A stretch of 64,000 nt of DNA, from assembly GCA_019925795.1 (NCBI GenBank), contig CM034305.1, positions 71,536,573 to 71,600,572 of the forward strand, read 5' to 3'. Made by a program: the position numbers and the translations under genes. Below, in pieces: positions 51,184 through 62,282 of the stretch. The first letter of the stretch is position 1; each line of letters opens with the position of its first letter. This DNA comes from Dendrobium chrysotoxum. Lineage: Eukaryota; Streptophyta; Magnoliopsida; Asparagales; Orchidaceae. A model generated the notes under the pieces. The model searched no databases and was not told the origin of the DNA. It was given only the letters and a program-made list of their open reading frames with translations.

Positions 51184-51312
51184 GGCTTCATTTGAGACGA
51201 CTTTCTTACTGATTCTTAAAGCAATTTTTAAGTACAATAATTTCTTAAACTTCAAATTTTTTACTAAAAAGTTGTTTTATAAAGCAGTGAGGAAGCTGTC
51301 TCAAATGAAGCC
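51184..51312. mobile_element. Hairpin MITE, copy 2
   Basis: Left end ggcttcatttgagacgactttc, right end the reverse complement tgtctcaaatgaagcc; TTA on both sides (51181-51183, 51313-51315). Confidence 0.9.
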
Positions 51313-51315
51313 TTA

Positions 51316-52247
51316 GGGACTGTTTGGTATCGGATTTATCGTGGGATTTAAGTCGGATTTATGCTAAATCCAGCCAAACAGTTTTTGTGCGCGCGTTAAA
51401 TCCCGAGATTCTGTAAATCCCGTGAGTTAAATTCCGGGATTCCATAAATCCCAGATTTATGGATTTACGGCTTAAATCCCATATTTACTAAATCTCTCAG
51501 TTCGGTGGATTTAATGGTATTTAACATTAGAAGCGCGTGAAAGGGAGAAAGTTAACTTCACAGCCAGCGAGCTCCTGTTCTTGCTTCCGGTCAAAATGTC
51601 GTAACTTCCGATCCGACAGGAAGGGAAAGTCGTCGAAGGAGCGAAGTCGAACAGCCACGAAGGAGCCAAAGAAGGGACGCGTGCAATCTATACACCTCCT
51701 GCGAAGCAACGAAGCCGAACAGCAACAACGAAAAGAGAAGATGAAAGGCAAATCCTAGACACCTCTAAGTTATTATTGATTAACTTAATTAATATAATTT
51801 AAAATATTAATAATTAACTAAGTTAATTAAATAATTAATAGTATAAGTAGTGCATAAATTAATTATCTAATTTAACTTAATTGTATAATTAATAATTAAA
51901 TATTAATATGATTAGCTTAATTAATATAACTTAAAATATGTATTATTGAATATATAATTAATGAGTAATTTAAACTTAACATGTTATTAAATTCATAACA
52001 CATTAATTTTTATTTTTAATTATAAATTTATTTTTTAATTTATAATTATCTTCTTCACATTTAAATCCCTAACTGCCATAAATCCTGAAATATGTTACCA
52101 AATAGTTTTTTAGGATTTAACAGGATTTAACATTTGGCATACCAAACAGTTTTTAGGATTTAACACATTTCAGATTAACTAAATCCAGATTTATAGGATT
52201 TATTAAATCTCACTAAAGCTAAATCCCACTTGTTGCCAAACAGCCCC
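51316..52247. mobile_element. PIF/Harbinger-like element, 0.93 kb
   Basis: gggactgtttggtatcggattta at the left and taaatcccacttgttgcc...aaacagcccc at the right are inverted repeats; TTA flanks at 51313-51315 and 52248-52250 are shared with neighbours. Sub-terminal aaatcc/ggattt words recur many times. The middle (51520-51760) is GC-rich and unlike the arms and may be captured DNA; the rest is AT-rich. No transposase. Confidence 0.85.
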
Positions 52248-52250
52248 TTA

Positions 52251-52370
52251 GGCTTCATTTGGGACGGCTTTTTTATTGCTTCTTAAAATGGAGTTTTAGT
52301 ACAAAAATTAAAAATTTTAACTAAAATTCTATTTTAAGAAGCAATAAAAAAGCCGTCCTAAACAAAGTCT
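52251..52370. mobile_element. Hairpin MITE, copy 3
   Basis: ggcttcatttgggacggctt at the left mirrors aagccgtcctaaacaaagtc at the right; TTA at 52248-52250 and 52371-52373. Confidence 0.9.
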
Positions 52371-52373
52371 TAG

Positions 52374-52492
52374 GCTTTGTTCGGGACAGCTTTCTTACTA
52401 CTTCTTAAACCTATTTTTTAGTACAAAAATTTTAACTTTTGTACTAGAAAGCTGCTTTAAGAAGCAGTAAGAAAGCTGTCCCAAATGAAACC
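52374..52492. mobile_element. Hairpin MITE, copy 4
   Basis: ggctttgttcgggacagctttc at the left mirrors gaaagctgtcccaaatgaaacc; TTA at 52371-52373 and 52493-52495. Abuts copy 3 with a single shared TTA. Confidence 0.9.
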
Positions 52493-52495
52493 TTA

Positions 52496-52869
52496 GTCTC
52501 CTGTGTAAATGGATTCGCATCGAAATGATTTTTAAATGAAGTGGTTCTCGTAGGCAGAAAGAGAGAGAAATAAGAAATTTATATTTAGAACTATTATCTA
52601 AGATGATGGATTTGTGTGAATGATTTATTGAATGGTAAAATAAGAAATTTGGTTTTGTTATTTTTTCTAAATTTTTTAGACATTTGTTCATATATCTTGT
52701 TTCAATATTATAGTGAACAAATATTATAGTGAAATTGTTCGTCTTTGTGATTGAGTTTTGAAGATATTTTGAAAAAATTAATTATAGGCTAATCTTATTA
52801 GGTTATTTTAAAATTATAAATTTGATTTTGTTAATAGCTAAAATTTGTAGTCTGTAGAAGTTGTTATGT
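52496..52869. other. Spacer, nothing recognised
   Basis: AT-rich sequence between the MITE cluster and the LTR copy; no gene pattern. Confidence 0.4.
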
Positions 52870-53340
52870 TTGATGTCACCAAAAATTAAATTGATAGGGC
52901 ACGCATCTCAATGTAAATTTGAGCAGGATACTTCTACATTAAAATTTGGGATTATTCAAATTCTGATTTTAGCAAGCTTATAGTCAAATTAAGCATCTCG
53001 AGAAAACAAACCCAATGACACCAAATTCAGTACAATCCGAGCCCAAATGAGCTCAAATCAAAGGACAAAAGCATTCTTGGAAGCTTTAAAGCATTAATTG
53101 GATGATCAAATAATATCCAAATATGACATGCTTATGGTCAAACTGAGCTGCTTAGCCTAAGATCTCTTCATTATGACATCATTCGAGCACTCAAATGCTT
53201 GATAAACACTCTATGGTCAAGTGAACTAATATAAGCCCTTTGATGAAAACACTTCCAATATGGCCTTGATTTTTTCTATACTCCCAAAAAACTATGAATA
53301 AACATCATTCTTCACATGAGGAGAGGGGGGGGGGGGGGGG

Positions 53341-53385
<45 letters not shown>

Positions 53386-53965
53386 GGCGGTGGCTTAAGA
53401 GCTCTCTTGTACTCTCCATCCAATGTGGCCACTGGTAGAATTCTTCCCGACCACTGAACGTGGCCCGACCTCCGCCCGTTCTCCAACTATCATCGAAACT
53501 CTTCCTGAATGCCATCGATGTCGGATCTCCTCCTAAATATTATCGTCTGCTGACTACGGTCATTCTAACCTCTAATGCCAGATTACTGTCGTTCTAACCA
53601 CCGTCGTTCCATCGCTGCTAACTGCAGTCCTATTGACCAAACAAACATGCCAATACTCTCTTAAGAATAACTACCATGTTGTTCTCTAGCTATATAATGT
53701 TCTTTATGTAATGTTTATTTGCTACATGGAGTGAGAAGCCTTCTCCGATGAAAGGTATTATTTGTAATCAACTACCAATACTAGTGGATTCATTCAAACT
53801 GGGCCAAGCCTAGTGGTTTTTCCCCTTTTTAGGATTTTTCATATAAAAATATTAGTGTTTCTTATGCATGACGCACTAATACTCCTTTATTTGTCTATGT
53901 GCTAGATCTTCATATAAAGCTATGGCGCTAAACTCTATATTTCTCTACCACTACGAATATTCTAG
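52870..53965 (+). mobile_element. LTR copy B, partner of 34640-35600
   Basis: Similar in order and landmarks to 34640-35600 (see that entry), with an actatgaataaac TATA region at 53292. Just after the end, ttggcgtcatctgtgggaa (53977-53995) looks like the PBS-type sequence TTGGCGCCGTCTGTGGGAA that follows 5' LTRs of Tat-type Gypsy elements. If so, this is a 5' LTR and the internal region follows. A 60-base G-tract interrupts the leader part. Confidence 0.6.
53325..53384 (+). repeat. 60-base G-tract
   Basis: Sixteen G, one C at 53341, then forty-three G. The partner LTR copy has gaggaagaaaaaggatagaagaagggag in this place, so the tract arose by expansion or is a sequencing or assembly artefact. 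The proline-rich frames on the other strand are by-products. Confidence 0.9.
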
Positions 53966-54244
53966 GATACAACAGTTTGGCGTCATCTGTGGGAATTAGA
54001 TTCCTGACTAGAGGACAATCTTGGCTACAACCTCAAATGTGTGTGTAACCAAAATAATTTCCTCTAACATTTTCAACATTAAAGATAATGCTAGTAACAA
54101 CCATTTTTTAACAAATGCAAAGATGCTTATAGAAAATTTCAAGCTATATATAGTCCTCAGATGGACTTCTATTCTTTTGGCATGGCCTTTATCTCGACAT
54201 AAAAAGATAGTAACAGTCTAATGACATGCCAATATCCAGCTTTG

Positions 54245-54800
54245 ATTTGGGATACACGTGGCATTCACCCCCTTCCAATCAGGGTATAATCGATCCTAGG
54301 GGGATTTGATTTGGCCTATTCCACACAGGTTAACATCATCGAGAAACACTCTAAAAACAACCTCGAATATGTCAAACATCCTTGGGGGATTATCTCGATA
54401 TCTTCCATACATGTTAACATCATTAAATAATGCTCTGATAAATAACCTCAGATAGGTCAAACATCCTTGGTGGATTCCCTCGGTCTCTTCCACAAAGGTT
54501 AACATCATCGAGCAACACTTTGGAAAATAACCTTGAATAGGTTAAAAATGCTTGGTGGATTCTCTAGGCATGTTTCACACAGGTTAACATTATCGAGCAA
54601 CACTCTGATAGATAACCTCAGATAGGCCAACCATCTTTGGTGGATTCCCTCAGCCTCTTTCACATAGATTAACATCATCAAGTAACACTCTGATAAGTAA
54701 CCTTGGATAGTTCAAGCATCCCTTATAATTTTTCTAATCTTTTCAATACAAGCTAATAATATCGAATAATGCTCTAACAAATATCCCCAGAAAGGCCTGC
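54245..54800 (+). repeat. 84-85-bp tandem repeat, about six copies
   Basis: The landmark gttaac(atc) starts at 54329, 54413, 54498, 54583, 54668 (attaac) and 54752 (gctaat), giving steps of 84, 85, 85, 85 and 84. Each unit also carries gataacctcagataggtcaa-like and catccttggtggatt words. Lies in the putative untranslated internal part of the element after the LTR. Confidence 0.88.
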
Positions 54801-55289
54801 CCATGAGGTAGCCTCGAAGGGAAACTAGTAGTGGATGGGGTCCTCACTAGGAAGACTCTATGAGAGTAAGTGGTTCAAAGGGTCACCACTCATTCAAATA
54901 CTTTAGAAAGCTAAAAGCCTCAAAAGGCACATATACATTAAGGACTTTAGAAGGCTAAGAGCCTCGAAAGGCGTAGGTACACTAAAAATCTCAAAAGGCC
55001 AAAAAGCCTCAAAAGAGATACATTTCTTCAATTTCTTTAACAATCTAAGAAGGCTAAATGATGAATAAAATCATCTATTCTAATTGTGTTAACTAGAGAA
55101 TAATAAATTTAAACATATTTAAGCAATGCATAAAGAACTTTGAAATGTGTTTATATATAAAGATAAATAATTATTACTTTAAGTAAATATCAATCTCATA
55201 CAAAAATCTCTAAGATAATGAGAGATGATTAAAAGTATTCCATAATAAAAAAAATTTCATAATTTCAGACATCTTTATTATCACTTGAA
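54801..55289. other. Retroelement-internal sequence, no gene
   Basis: Short repeated words (gcctcgaaaggc, ctttagaaggctaa) between 54890 and 55030, then AT-rich sequence. No frame of known type. Confidence 0.4.
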
Positions 55290-55800
55290 GATATTTTTCT
55301 TAGCTCGCTCTTAATACTATCATCACTTGAATCTGAAGGAGAGTCCTGGGATAACTGGCTGGGAGTTAGCCATTCAATTATAACTCTAGTTTTTTATTGT
55401 ACCAATCGATCTCCTTTCAAGAAGCCATAAGAAAAGCCTTCATTAAAACTTTGGAGCATCAAATAGTTTATCATGAACCACATGGATATGATTATAGATT
55501 TCTTGATGATAAGCTGAAGACACCTTAAACTCTTCTATAGCCTTCGATGATATGATCTCTATCTTGAAAGGCGTTCTTATCTCCTGTAAGGTTCTTCAAA
55601 GCTTCTTTTATATGATTTATGTCTGTACGAGCCTCAATCATTTTATGATGAAAGAGATCAAACTTCTATCACAGTGGAGGAGCACACACGTCCCTTGTCG
55701 AACCTTTTTGTAACAATGATCAACACATCATAAAACTTATTGCAAATTACTGCTAGACCATCAAGCCTCAATTAATTAGCACCATAAATATGTAACAAGA
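55290..55800 (-). pseudogene. Possible retroelement accessory protein relic
   Basis: Minus-strand translation gives, across two frames, SSAYHQEIYNHIHVVHDKLF, a GFSYGFLKGD-like word and an acidic Ser/Asp-rich end. This faintly resembles the C-terminal part of the long proteins of unknown role found in plant Gypsy elements (AYHxxxYxH...GFxxG pattern). Several stops. Family identity is uncertain and its opposite direction to the LTR is unexplained unless another element is nested here. Confidence 0.35.
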
Positions 55801-56829
55801 CTATTCAGGTCAACATAATATTTGATTTCTTCCATCAAGTTATCCACTGTCTACCCCCATCAGCATTCATGCACTCTATCTCCAATAAATGATAGTTTGA
55901 TCCTCATTATTAGCTCACAGCTTGACCATCATCCATCACTGGAAGTATGCCCATATGTTGACCATCATTGGGTCTCCTCTCGGAGGCTACTTATGTCAGA
56001 TCTCTTCCTGACCACCAACCTTTATTGGACTTCTCCCTATCCATTGGTGATCACCAAATTTCCTCCCATGCATTGTTGCTACTAAATCTCCTCCCCAAAG
56101 TAGCCATTACTCTATCGTTTTATCTTTTGCAAGAGAACCAGGCTTAGATTGCCATCAATATTTACTTTGATCGCCACATATATTCTTCGAGCTACCAATT
56201 CAAAGAAAAATTTGGACCAGTAAAAGAGAACCAGGTTTTGGTTGCCACCTAATCTCTGAACTACCAATCCAGAGGAATGCTTAGGTTGGTAAAAAAGATT
56301 ACATTTTATTCCATCTCCTAAAGAGGTATTTATAAGTAAATGGAGGGGGTAGACGAAAGGACATTCCAAATTTTTTTTTGGATTATTTAATATTTTTCTT
56401 ATAATTTTAAAGATTAAAAATACTTATTTTTATTTTTAAAAATAGAAATAAATATAAAAAAATAATATATTATTTAATTTAAAATTGAGGCGACATTGTG
56501 CCGCTTCAAGGGTTTGTTCACATAGGAGGTGGAACAATAATTAAAATAAAGGTCCTTAAGGGGTGTTTGTAGTGCACCTGCCATGCATGGGGGCTCGTCG
56601 GGGCCGCCAATGGTTGACCGAATTTTCGAAGCCCACAATGTTTTTCTATATTTAATTAGTAATCAAACGGGCCCTGATTTGGAATCAGTAATGAGGTCTA
56701 AACTGCACAAATCTCTTAGAGGTTAAGATTACTTTCTTGAGGAAAACGAATGAAAAATTAATTCACAACCAAATATATATATTTAAATTGCCTTCAACCA
56801 GATATAAAACGACAAATTCATAATAAATC
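55801..56829. other. Unassigned repeat-like region
   Basis: 55870-56120 has words like tcggatctcctcc and gaccatcat that recall 53450-53600 in the LTR, and agagaaccagg(c/t)tt...ttg(a/c)ca recurs at 56134 and 56224, about 90 bases apart. No gene recognised; AT-rich after 56380. Confidence 0.4.
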
Positions 56830-56842
56830 AAATCTAGCAAAT

Positions 56843-56926
56843 GAGATCGGGTCTGCGGCCGAGTAGTCGACGGAACACGTTCCTCCCATCTCACCCAGGC
56901 TCGAATCCCCTAACTGTCCCAAAAAA
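56843..56926 (+). mobile_element. Minimal tRNA-derived SINE
   Basis: About 84 bases with an A-box-like gcggccgagtagtcgac, a B-box ggctcgaatcc and a short A-run at the end. The same 13 bases, aaatctagcaaat, stand before (56830-56842) and after (56927-56939). The promoter boxes are those of RNA polymerase III genes. It lacks the acceptor stem and proper folding of a working tRNA. Confidence 0.85.
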
Positions 56927-57267
56927 AAATCTAGCAAATATTTGAACTGTTATTGGATTAATAATTGAGAAACGTGATTACAAATTTCTGATAAATTCTC
57001 ACCAAATGAGCCATCCTTTAGTGTGGTCATGCAATTACATGATCTTAATTTGGATATATGGAAGAGTGAATTTGCTTTAGTAAGTATTCTACTTTCTAAA
57101 CTGAATATGTAGCAGTTGGAAGCCAAAGACAGACATGAATGAAATAATACTTCGTTTCTTCTCGGCTGTTTAAAAGTTGAGAGTAAAGGAAATTTAGTGG
57201 AGGGTAGGTAAACAAAGCAAGTTTTAATCGAGTTGTATGTATAGCTTATCCTCTTAAATGACAAAAT

Positions 57268-57572
57268 GCCTAGCTAAGCTTAATTTGACTTACATAATTA
57301 AAATTCCACACAGAAAAAAGAACTATTTTAAACTGATAGCTAAGCCTGAACCTTTAATCTACTGAACTGGAGAATTTCCTCCACTTTAGTACCTTCAGAA
57401 AAAAAACGTCATATATAAATTAGTAGTCAAAGAAAATAATTCAGATCAATTTTTAATGTTGAATGTCAGAAAGACTACTGGAAAAGCATTCTGATTTCAA
57501 CTACTCTACCAAACTTGTACATCAGAAGTACTCTGACACTAGGCAGCAAATACATATCCCGTCTCAAATATA
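57268..57572. repeat. Segmental duplicate, copy near the bHLH gene
   Basis: Aligns with 62521-62940 in the same orientation: gcctagctaagcttaatttg, actattttaaactgatagct, ctactgaactggaga, aaagaaaataattcagatca, acttgtacatca-aagtactc. It lies 86-390 bases beyond the bHLH stop codon, so it is part of that gene's 3' UTR or flank. Confidence 0.85.
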
Positions 57573-57657
57573 TCACAAGTAAAGCGACAGATATAAATAT
57601 TAATGAAAGCCCACGACCTTTAAAAAGCCAAATTAAGACAATAAATATATAACTAAT

Positions 57658-59528
57658 CTAAACACCCATAGCTTCAATAAATCTCCTTGCCACTGAACTC
57701 GCATATACCGGGGAGCCTTCATAATTGGTCTGCAGCAGAAGCACAAGAAGCTTTCATAGCAACTTGAAACAAAAACAATCAAACATAAATGAATACTCGC
57801 GCTCAGTTCCTTACCTTAGTACTGATCATGAAGATATGGTTATCTCCTACGTTTCCACAAGACAAATGCAACAGTTCAAGTTGTAATTCATCAAGAACCC
57901 GAGACACGATTAAGGAACAGTCAACACGCCTACGCTGTTCCAGCTTGATGTAGACCTCATCTTCGATAATCCTAACGTCAATAAATGTTGATTTTGATCT
58001 CCTTTGAATCCATGAGCTCCTCATACTTCCATTTAGCCCGTGGTCACTTTCATCTATGTTGGATTTTATGGAAGAGCTTTCCATATCGCAATGAACCTCG
58101 TTCTGTATTTCGAGTTTAATGCTTCTCGCATTCCTGCTTCGTTTCTTTCCGACGAGTATTTTCAGCTCATCTACAGTTCTCAGTAGTTCTTTAATGTGAT
58201 CAATCGTGTCTGAGACGATGGTGGCTCTATCAGGCTGCGATGATGGTATATTAAAAATAAGTTGGATTAATAAATAATAAAAACAAATGATATCATTAAT
58301 TGGTTTATATACAATATGAAACTTAACAAATTAAATTGGAGAAAAGGTAAAGATTCTTTTGAAAATGTTTTGTGCTAGTGGTTGTGCGCTATTTTACATG
58401 ATTATTTTTTAAAAGATAATTGCAAAAACACTTAATAAAATATTTGGAATTATCTTATAAAATACATAAAGCTTTTAAAAGCATTCTGAGTAAATTTTTT
58501 TATCAGAATATCGTCCGAGTGTTTGTTTTTTTTAAACAAGAATTACTCCAATTCGTTATAGTTGATAGTTATTTTTTCATATCATTGATTATCTATATAT
58601 ATTCCAAATTATAAATTTGATTAACACTATTTTGAATATATTACTAAAATTATATTATTCATTGTTTTAATATAAATTGTAATAATAATATAAATCTGAT
58701 TATTTAAAATTTGAATGTGAAAACTAAATAATTCCAACAGCAAGTATTCACATTCATACTTAAAACAATTAAATTCGTTATTTTAATAATTGTATTCAAA
58801 ATTTATTGATTAAATATATTATTTTAGTAATCATATTTAAAACAATAAAATCCATATTCATAATTTTTTTGAGTAAAAAAAATATTAAAAGAAAAAAAAT
58901 TTGATCGATCATAAAATTTGATGTAAATTCTCTTAATTTTTTTCAAAAAAAAAAATATTTTATAAACCCTAAAATTACAAGAAGATAAGTGATACATTAC
59001 CTTTGTTGGGTTTGGGATGAGGGACTTGAGCTGCTCAAACTTCTTTCCCAACCTCTCTCTCCTTTGCTTTTCGTTCTTCTGGGTTCCATATTCTTCCAAA
59101 CCCCTCATCATCATCTCCTTCTGCTTCATGCACTCTATCTCACAGTTCTCAAGCTGCCCTCCATAAACATCATACTCATGATTGAAACCAGCTTCTAGGT
59201 TCACATTCATCGCCACCGCTGGGTCATACAAGATCGTCGGCATGACCGAGGTGCCGTACATTGAAAAATCCCTCATTAAAGCCTCTGAGGGAGGGAAAGA
59301 GTGGAAGTTCGTCGGACCCAGCATTCGGTAAACTGGCGAATCGCTTTGTCCAGACGGATCAAAAGTCGTCAAATTGGATCCATTGAGCCGCTCAAACTGT
59401 CGAAGATAGTCGAAGCCGCTCTCTACCATCAACGACAAGTCTGTAGACTGACTTGCCATGATAGTTTCAGATGCATCACTGATTAAAGCTAAACCTCCGA
59501 TGAAGCTTGAAGACTGGGGATTAAACAT
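57658..59528 (-). CDS. bHLH transcription factor, bHLH10/89/91 (EAT1/TIP2-like) type
   Basis: DNA-binding dimer-forming regulator; known relatives (AtbHLH010/089/091, rice EAT1 and TIP2) direct tapetum development and death in anthers. Exons 59528-59001, 58234-57815 and 57729-57658, GT-AG, phases 0, giving 339 aa. Seen: acidic-poor N-terminal region, then the bHLH at about 150-200: basic part KNEKQRRERL with Glu153, Arg156 and Arg157 for E-box contact, helix 1 FEQLKSLIPNPTK, loop with PDRATIVSDTIDHIKELLRTV and the clade's ELKILV word; C-terminal ACT-like stretch from about 258 (FIDVRIIEDEVYIKLEQRRR) ending in ASSVARRF. The exon junction inside the loop (PTK|PDR) is the family position. Start: first ATG with this frame. 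It is shorter than most relatives at the N-terminus. Clade is inferred from motifs, not a tree. Confidence 0.88.
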
Positions 59529-60376
59529 ACTTTTACTTCGTTGTTTCTGAAGCAAGCTTGTGAATTTAAATGGAGATGTATGAGTTCAAAGCTGTAGAGA
59601 AGACGAACTTGAGAAATCTACTTGTCACGGGATGAGGAATTAGTATTGGTAGAGAAGGAGGAGAAGAATAGGAAGAGAAAGTTGGAATGGAAGAGAATAA
59701 AATGGTCTATTGAGTTTTCTCCTTATCTATCTTCTCCAGGCTTGACACTTTAGGCTGATATAGGAGATACCAAAATTATCTTTTGCTTACTTCTACACCC
59801 TTGCGCTGAATGGACAGGGAAAGTTTGTTACGGAGATTCCTTTCTCATGGGACCCACTTCAACTTCCTTAGCCCTCTCTTGTGGGGCCCGTGCAATTGCC
59901 GGTGATCTTCCATAATTTTGATACTCTCAAGATCCATTGTTTTAATTCTAAATTCGTATCCCATCGAGTTTAGCTGGTTGGTGGATGAGCATAATTAGGA
60001 ACCTCTCAACTCACATTCGATTTCCTCTCATGCGGTGCGATCTTTTAAGTGGGGAGAAAATAACTGCAGGTCCTGCACATGTGAGGCTAGTTGCTGGTAG
60101 GCTCGCCGAATGATTAGTTACGCCTTCAAGCCCCTCTTATGACGGTGGCAGCAGATAGATGCTCCCATTCCTAGAAAAGAAAAAAAAAACTCGTAATACA
60201 AAAATTAGGATTCATCAAATAAAAACTAGAAGTTCAATCAAGGTAATCCCTACTTCACCGAAAAGCTTTTAAAATAGTACATGATTGATCACTTATGTGC
60301 GCGCAAAATTAAATGATGCTGCACTTTGTAATTAATAATGTGAGCGAAGGAAGAATTGGAGTGCTGTAATTTGTTA
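59529..60376 (-). promoter_or_regulatory. Leader and promoter of the bHLH gene
   Basis: On the gene strand a CT-rich leader (complement of 59640-59700, gaggagaagaataggaagag) precedes the ATG, and a ctatatc TATA-like word lies at 59757-59764, about 230 bases upstream of the ATG. The region ends at the CACTA element 850 bases upstream. Confidence 0.45.
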
Positions 60377-60379
60377 ATT

Positions 60380-61551
60380 TACTACCAAAAAAGATGATTT
60401 TCGCAGCACATTTTTTGACCTATCCTGGCGGTTATACCCGCTACAACTTTCTTTGCAGCGGTTTGTGAACCGCTACAAGCCCGTTGTGTTTACAATGCGC
60501 TGCAAAGGCATTCCGCAGCGGTTTAGGGAACGGCGGGGTAGAGTTATGTTTGACATATTACGGCAGCGGTTATAACCGCTACTAATTAGAAATTCCGTTG
60601 CGATTATAACCGCATCTAATACTATAAAATTGAATTGATTCTCAGGATTGTGGTGGTTAACCGCCACAATTCTGGTCGTTAGTGGCGGTTATAACCGCCA
60701 CAAAATGTAAGACTTCTAGTAATGTGTCGGTTTTAATCGCCACTATTGTCCAGAATTTGTTTTTTATAAATCTCAAAATCTGATCGTTCACCCTATATCT
60801 AACTAGCTATATCAGCTGGTCAGCCAACAATGCCACACAAAATAATTCTATTGAAAGGAAATGAGCAAGAGTTGTAGCTAAAACAAAGACACAATAGAGA
60901 TTCACAACAACAAGATTTGTAGCTAAATTCAAAACATAAAACACACATAAACAAGAGTTGTAGCTAAAACAAAGAAAATGTAACTCATCTCCAAATGCCA
61001 AGTCAAACTCAAGGAAAATTACTAGAAAATGCTATGATTCATATATTACAAGAAAGGAAATGAGCACAAAATAAAAACTACTAGAGTTCAAAAGCAAAAC
61101 AACATAAGTTCGAAAATACATAAAATATTCATACAAGTAGAAGCATCACATTTAATACTACAGCTCATCAGCAGACTGTCAGGCATCAGATGAATTGTCA
61201 TTGCCACCTTGAAAATAATATGAAAATAATGAGATAATAATAATCAAGTAATTTACATTTAAATTACATAATTTTTTTTCATACTACAGCTCATCGCCTA
61301 GTTCGGGCTTCGACCGATTGAACTTTGCTCCTCCGATCGAAGCGAAGAAACTAGGGCACGCGCGGGCGGAGCACTTCCAGTCGCGATCGCGAAACGAAAC
61401 AAAGAATTAGGGCAGGCGTTTGAGCCTTCGTGTGTTTAGAATGTGGTGGAATATTTTGCAGCAGTTAAAACCGCTGCTAAAATAGTTACTTTGCAGCGGT
61501 TTTAAAACCGCCACAAAAAACTGCTGCAAAAAAACCTTCTTTTTGGTAGTG
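60380..61551. mobile_element. CACTA (En/Spm-type) non-autonomous element
   Basis: Left end TACTACCAAAAAAG (first base changed from C) and right end the complement of CACTACCAAAAAGAAGG; ATT on both sides (60377-60379 and 61552-61554), the 3-bp duplication of CACTA elements. Sub-terminal zones carry many gcagcggtt/aaccgctgc words, several as perfect palindromes (agcggttataaccgct at 60565-60580 and a 20-base one at 60682-60701), the usual style of transposase-binding repeats. No transposase. The centre (60780-61440) holds A-rich and then GC-rich unassigned sequence. Confidence 0.92.
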
Positions 61552-61781
61552 ATTTAACAAAGTTTTGTTAGTTCATGATATTATATTCAAATCCCTCTCG
61601 CACAAATACTCTCTCTGTCATGCATTTTTAACCCTTTCTTAGCTGGTAATCATGTCATTGGAAGTTGGATCATGCCTAAGACATGGATACCACTTACAAT
61701 TTAAATCGGCTTTAGTGAAGCCAGTAAATCTGTCTGCAGCACAAACGAGCGCTATTTCAATTTATTTAGGATGTTCACTTA

Positions 61782-61904
61782 GGTTTCGTTTGGGACGGCT
61801 TTCTTAGTACTTCTTAAAGCAATTTTTTAGTATAAAAAATTAAATTTTTATACTAAAAAATTGTTTTAAGAAGTACTAAGAAAGTCGTCCCAAATGAAAA
61901 AGCC
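61782..61904. mobile_element. Hairpin MITE, copy 5
   Basis: ggtttcgtttgggacggctttc at the left mirrors gaaagtcgtcccaaatgaaaaagcc; TTA at 61779-61781 and 61905-61907. Confidence 0.9.
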
Positions 61905-61956
61905 TTAATTGACTAGCTAAGAGGTGATTTTAGAAACTTAGTTGAGCGGTGGCTTA

Positions 61957-62087
61957 GGCTTCGTTTAAGACGGCTTTCTTCTTGCTTTCTAAAACAGCTC
62001 TTTAATACAAAAATTTTATGAATTTGAAAAATTTTAACTAGAAAGCCGTTTTTAAAAAATAGTACGAAAATTGTCTCAAATGAATTC
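61957..62087. mobile_element. Hairpin MITE, copy 6
   Basis: ggcttcgtttaagacggctttc at the left mirrors the decayed right end aattgtctcaaatgaattc; TTA at 61954-61956 and 62088-62090. Confidence 0.85.
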
Positions 62088-62265
62088 TTAATTTATGTTG
62101 AATTTGTGTTTTGTTATCTTAAACATTATTCTATACTGTATTAATTCTAAGTTGATAAAATATTGATGACAAGTCTACAATGTTTCTAAAATTTTGACAC
62201 GCCAAGCTTAAACGCCTAGTTATAATTCAATATCAATTACATTTAAAAAAAAAATATCAATCATA

Positions 62266-62282
62266 TATATATATATATATAT
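62266..62282. repeat. (AT)n microsatellite
   Basis: About eight AT units within AT-rich DNA between MITE copy 6 and the duplicated segment. Confidence 0.85.

Noticed and set aside
51527..51758. Overlapping Arg/Ser-rich frames on both strands
   Set aside because: They fall in the GC-rich core of a TTA-flanked element; composition explains them.
53292..53515. Proline-rich small proteins on the minus strand
   Set aside because: They are translations of the G-tract in an LTR.
56843..56926. Functional tRNA gene
   Set aside because: Box-like words exist, but there is no acceptor-stem pairing or proper arms, and target duplications show a retroposed SINE.
59529..59555. Longer N-terminus for the bHLH protein
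   Set aside because: The extra codons begin with TTG; the first ATG is at 59528.
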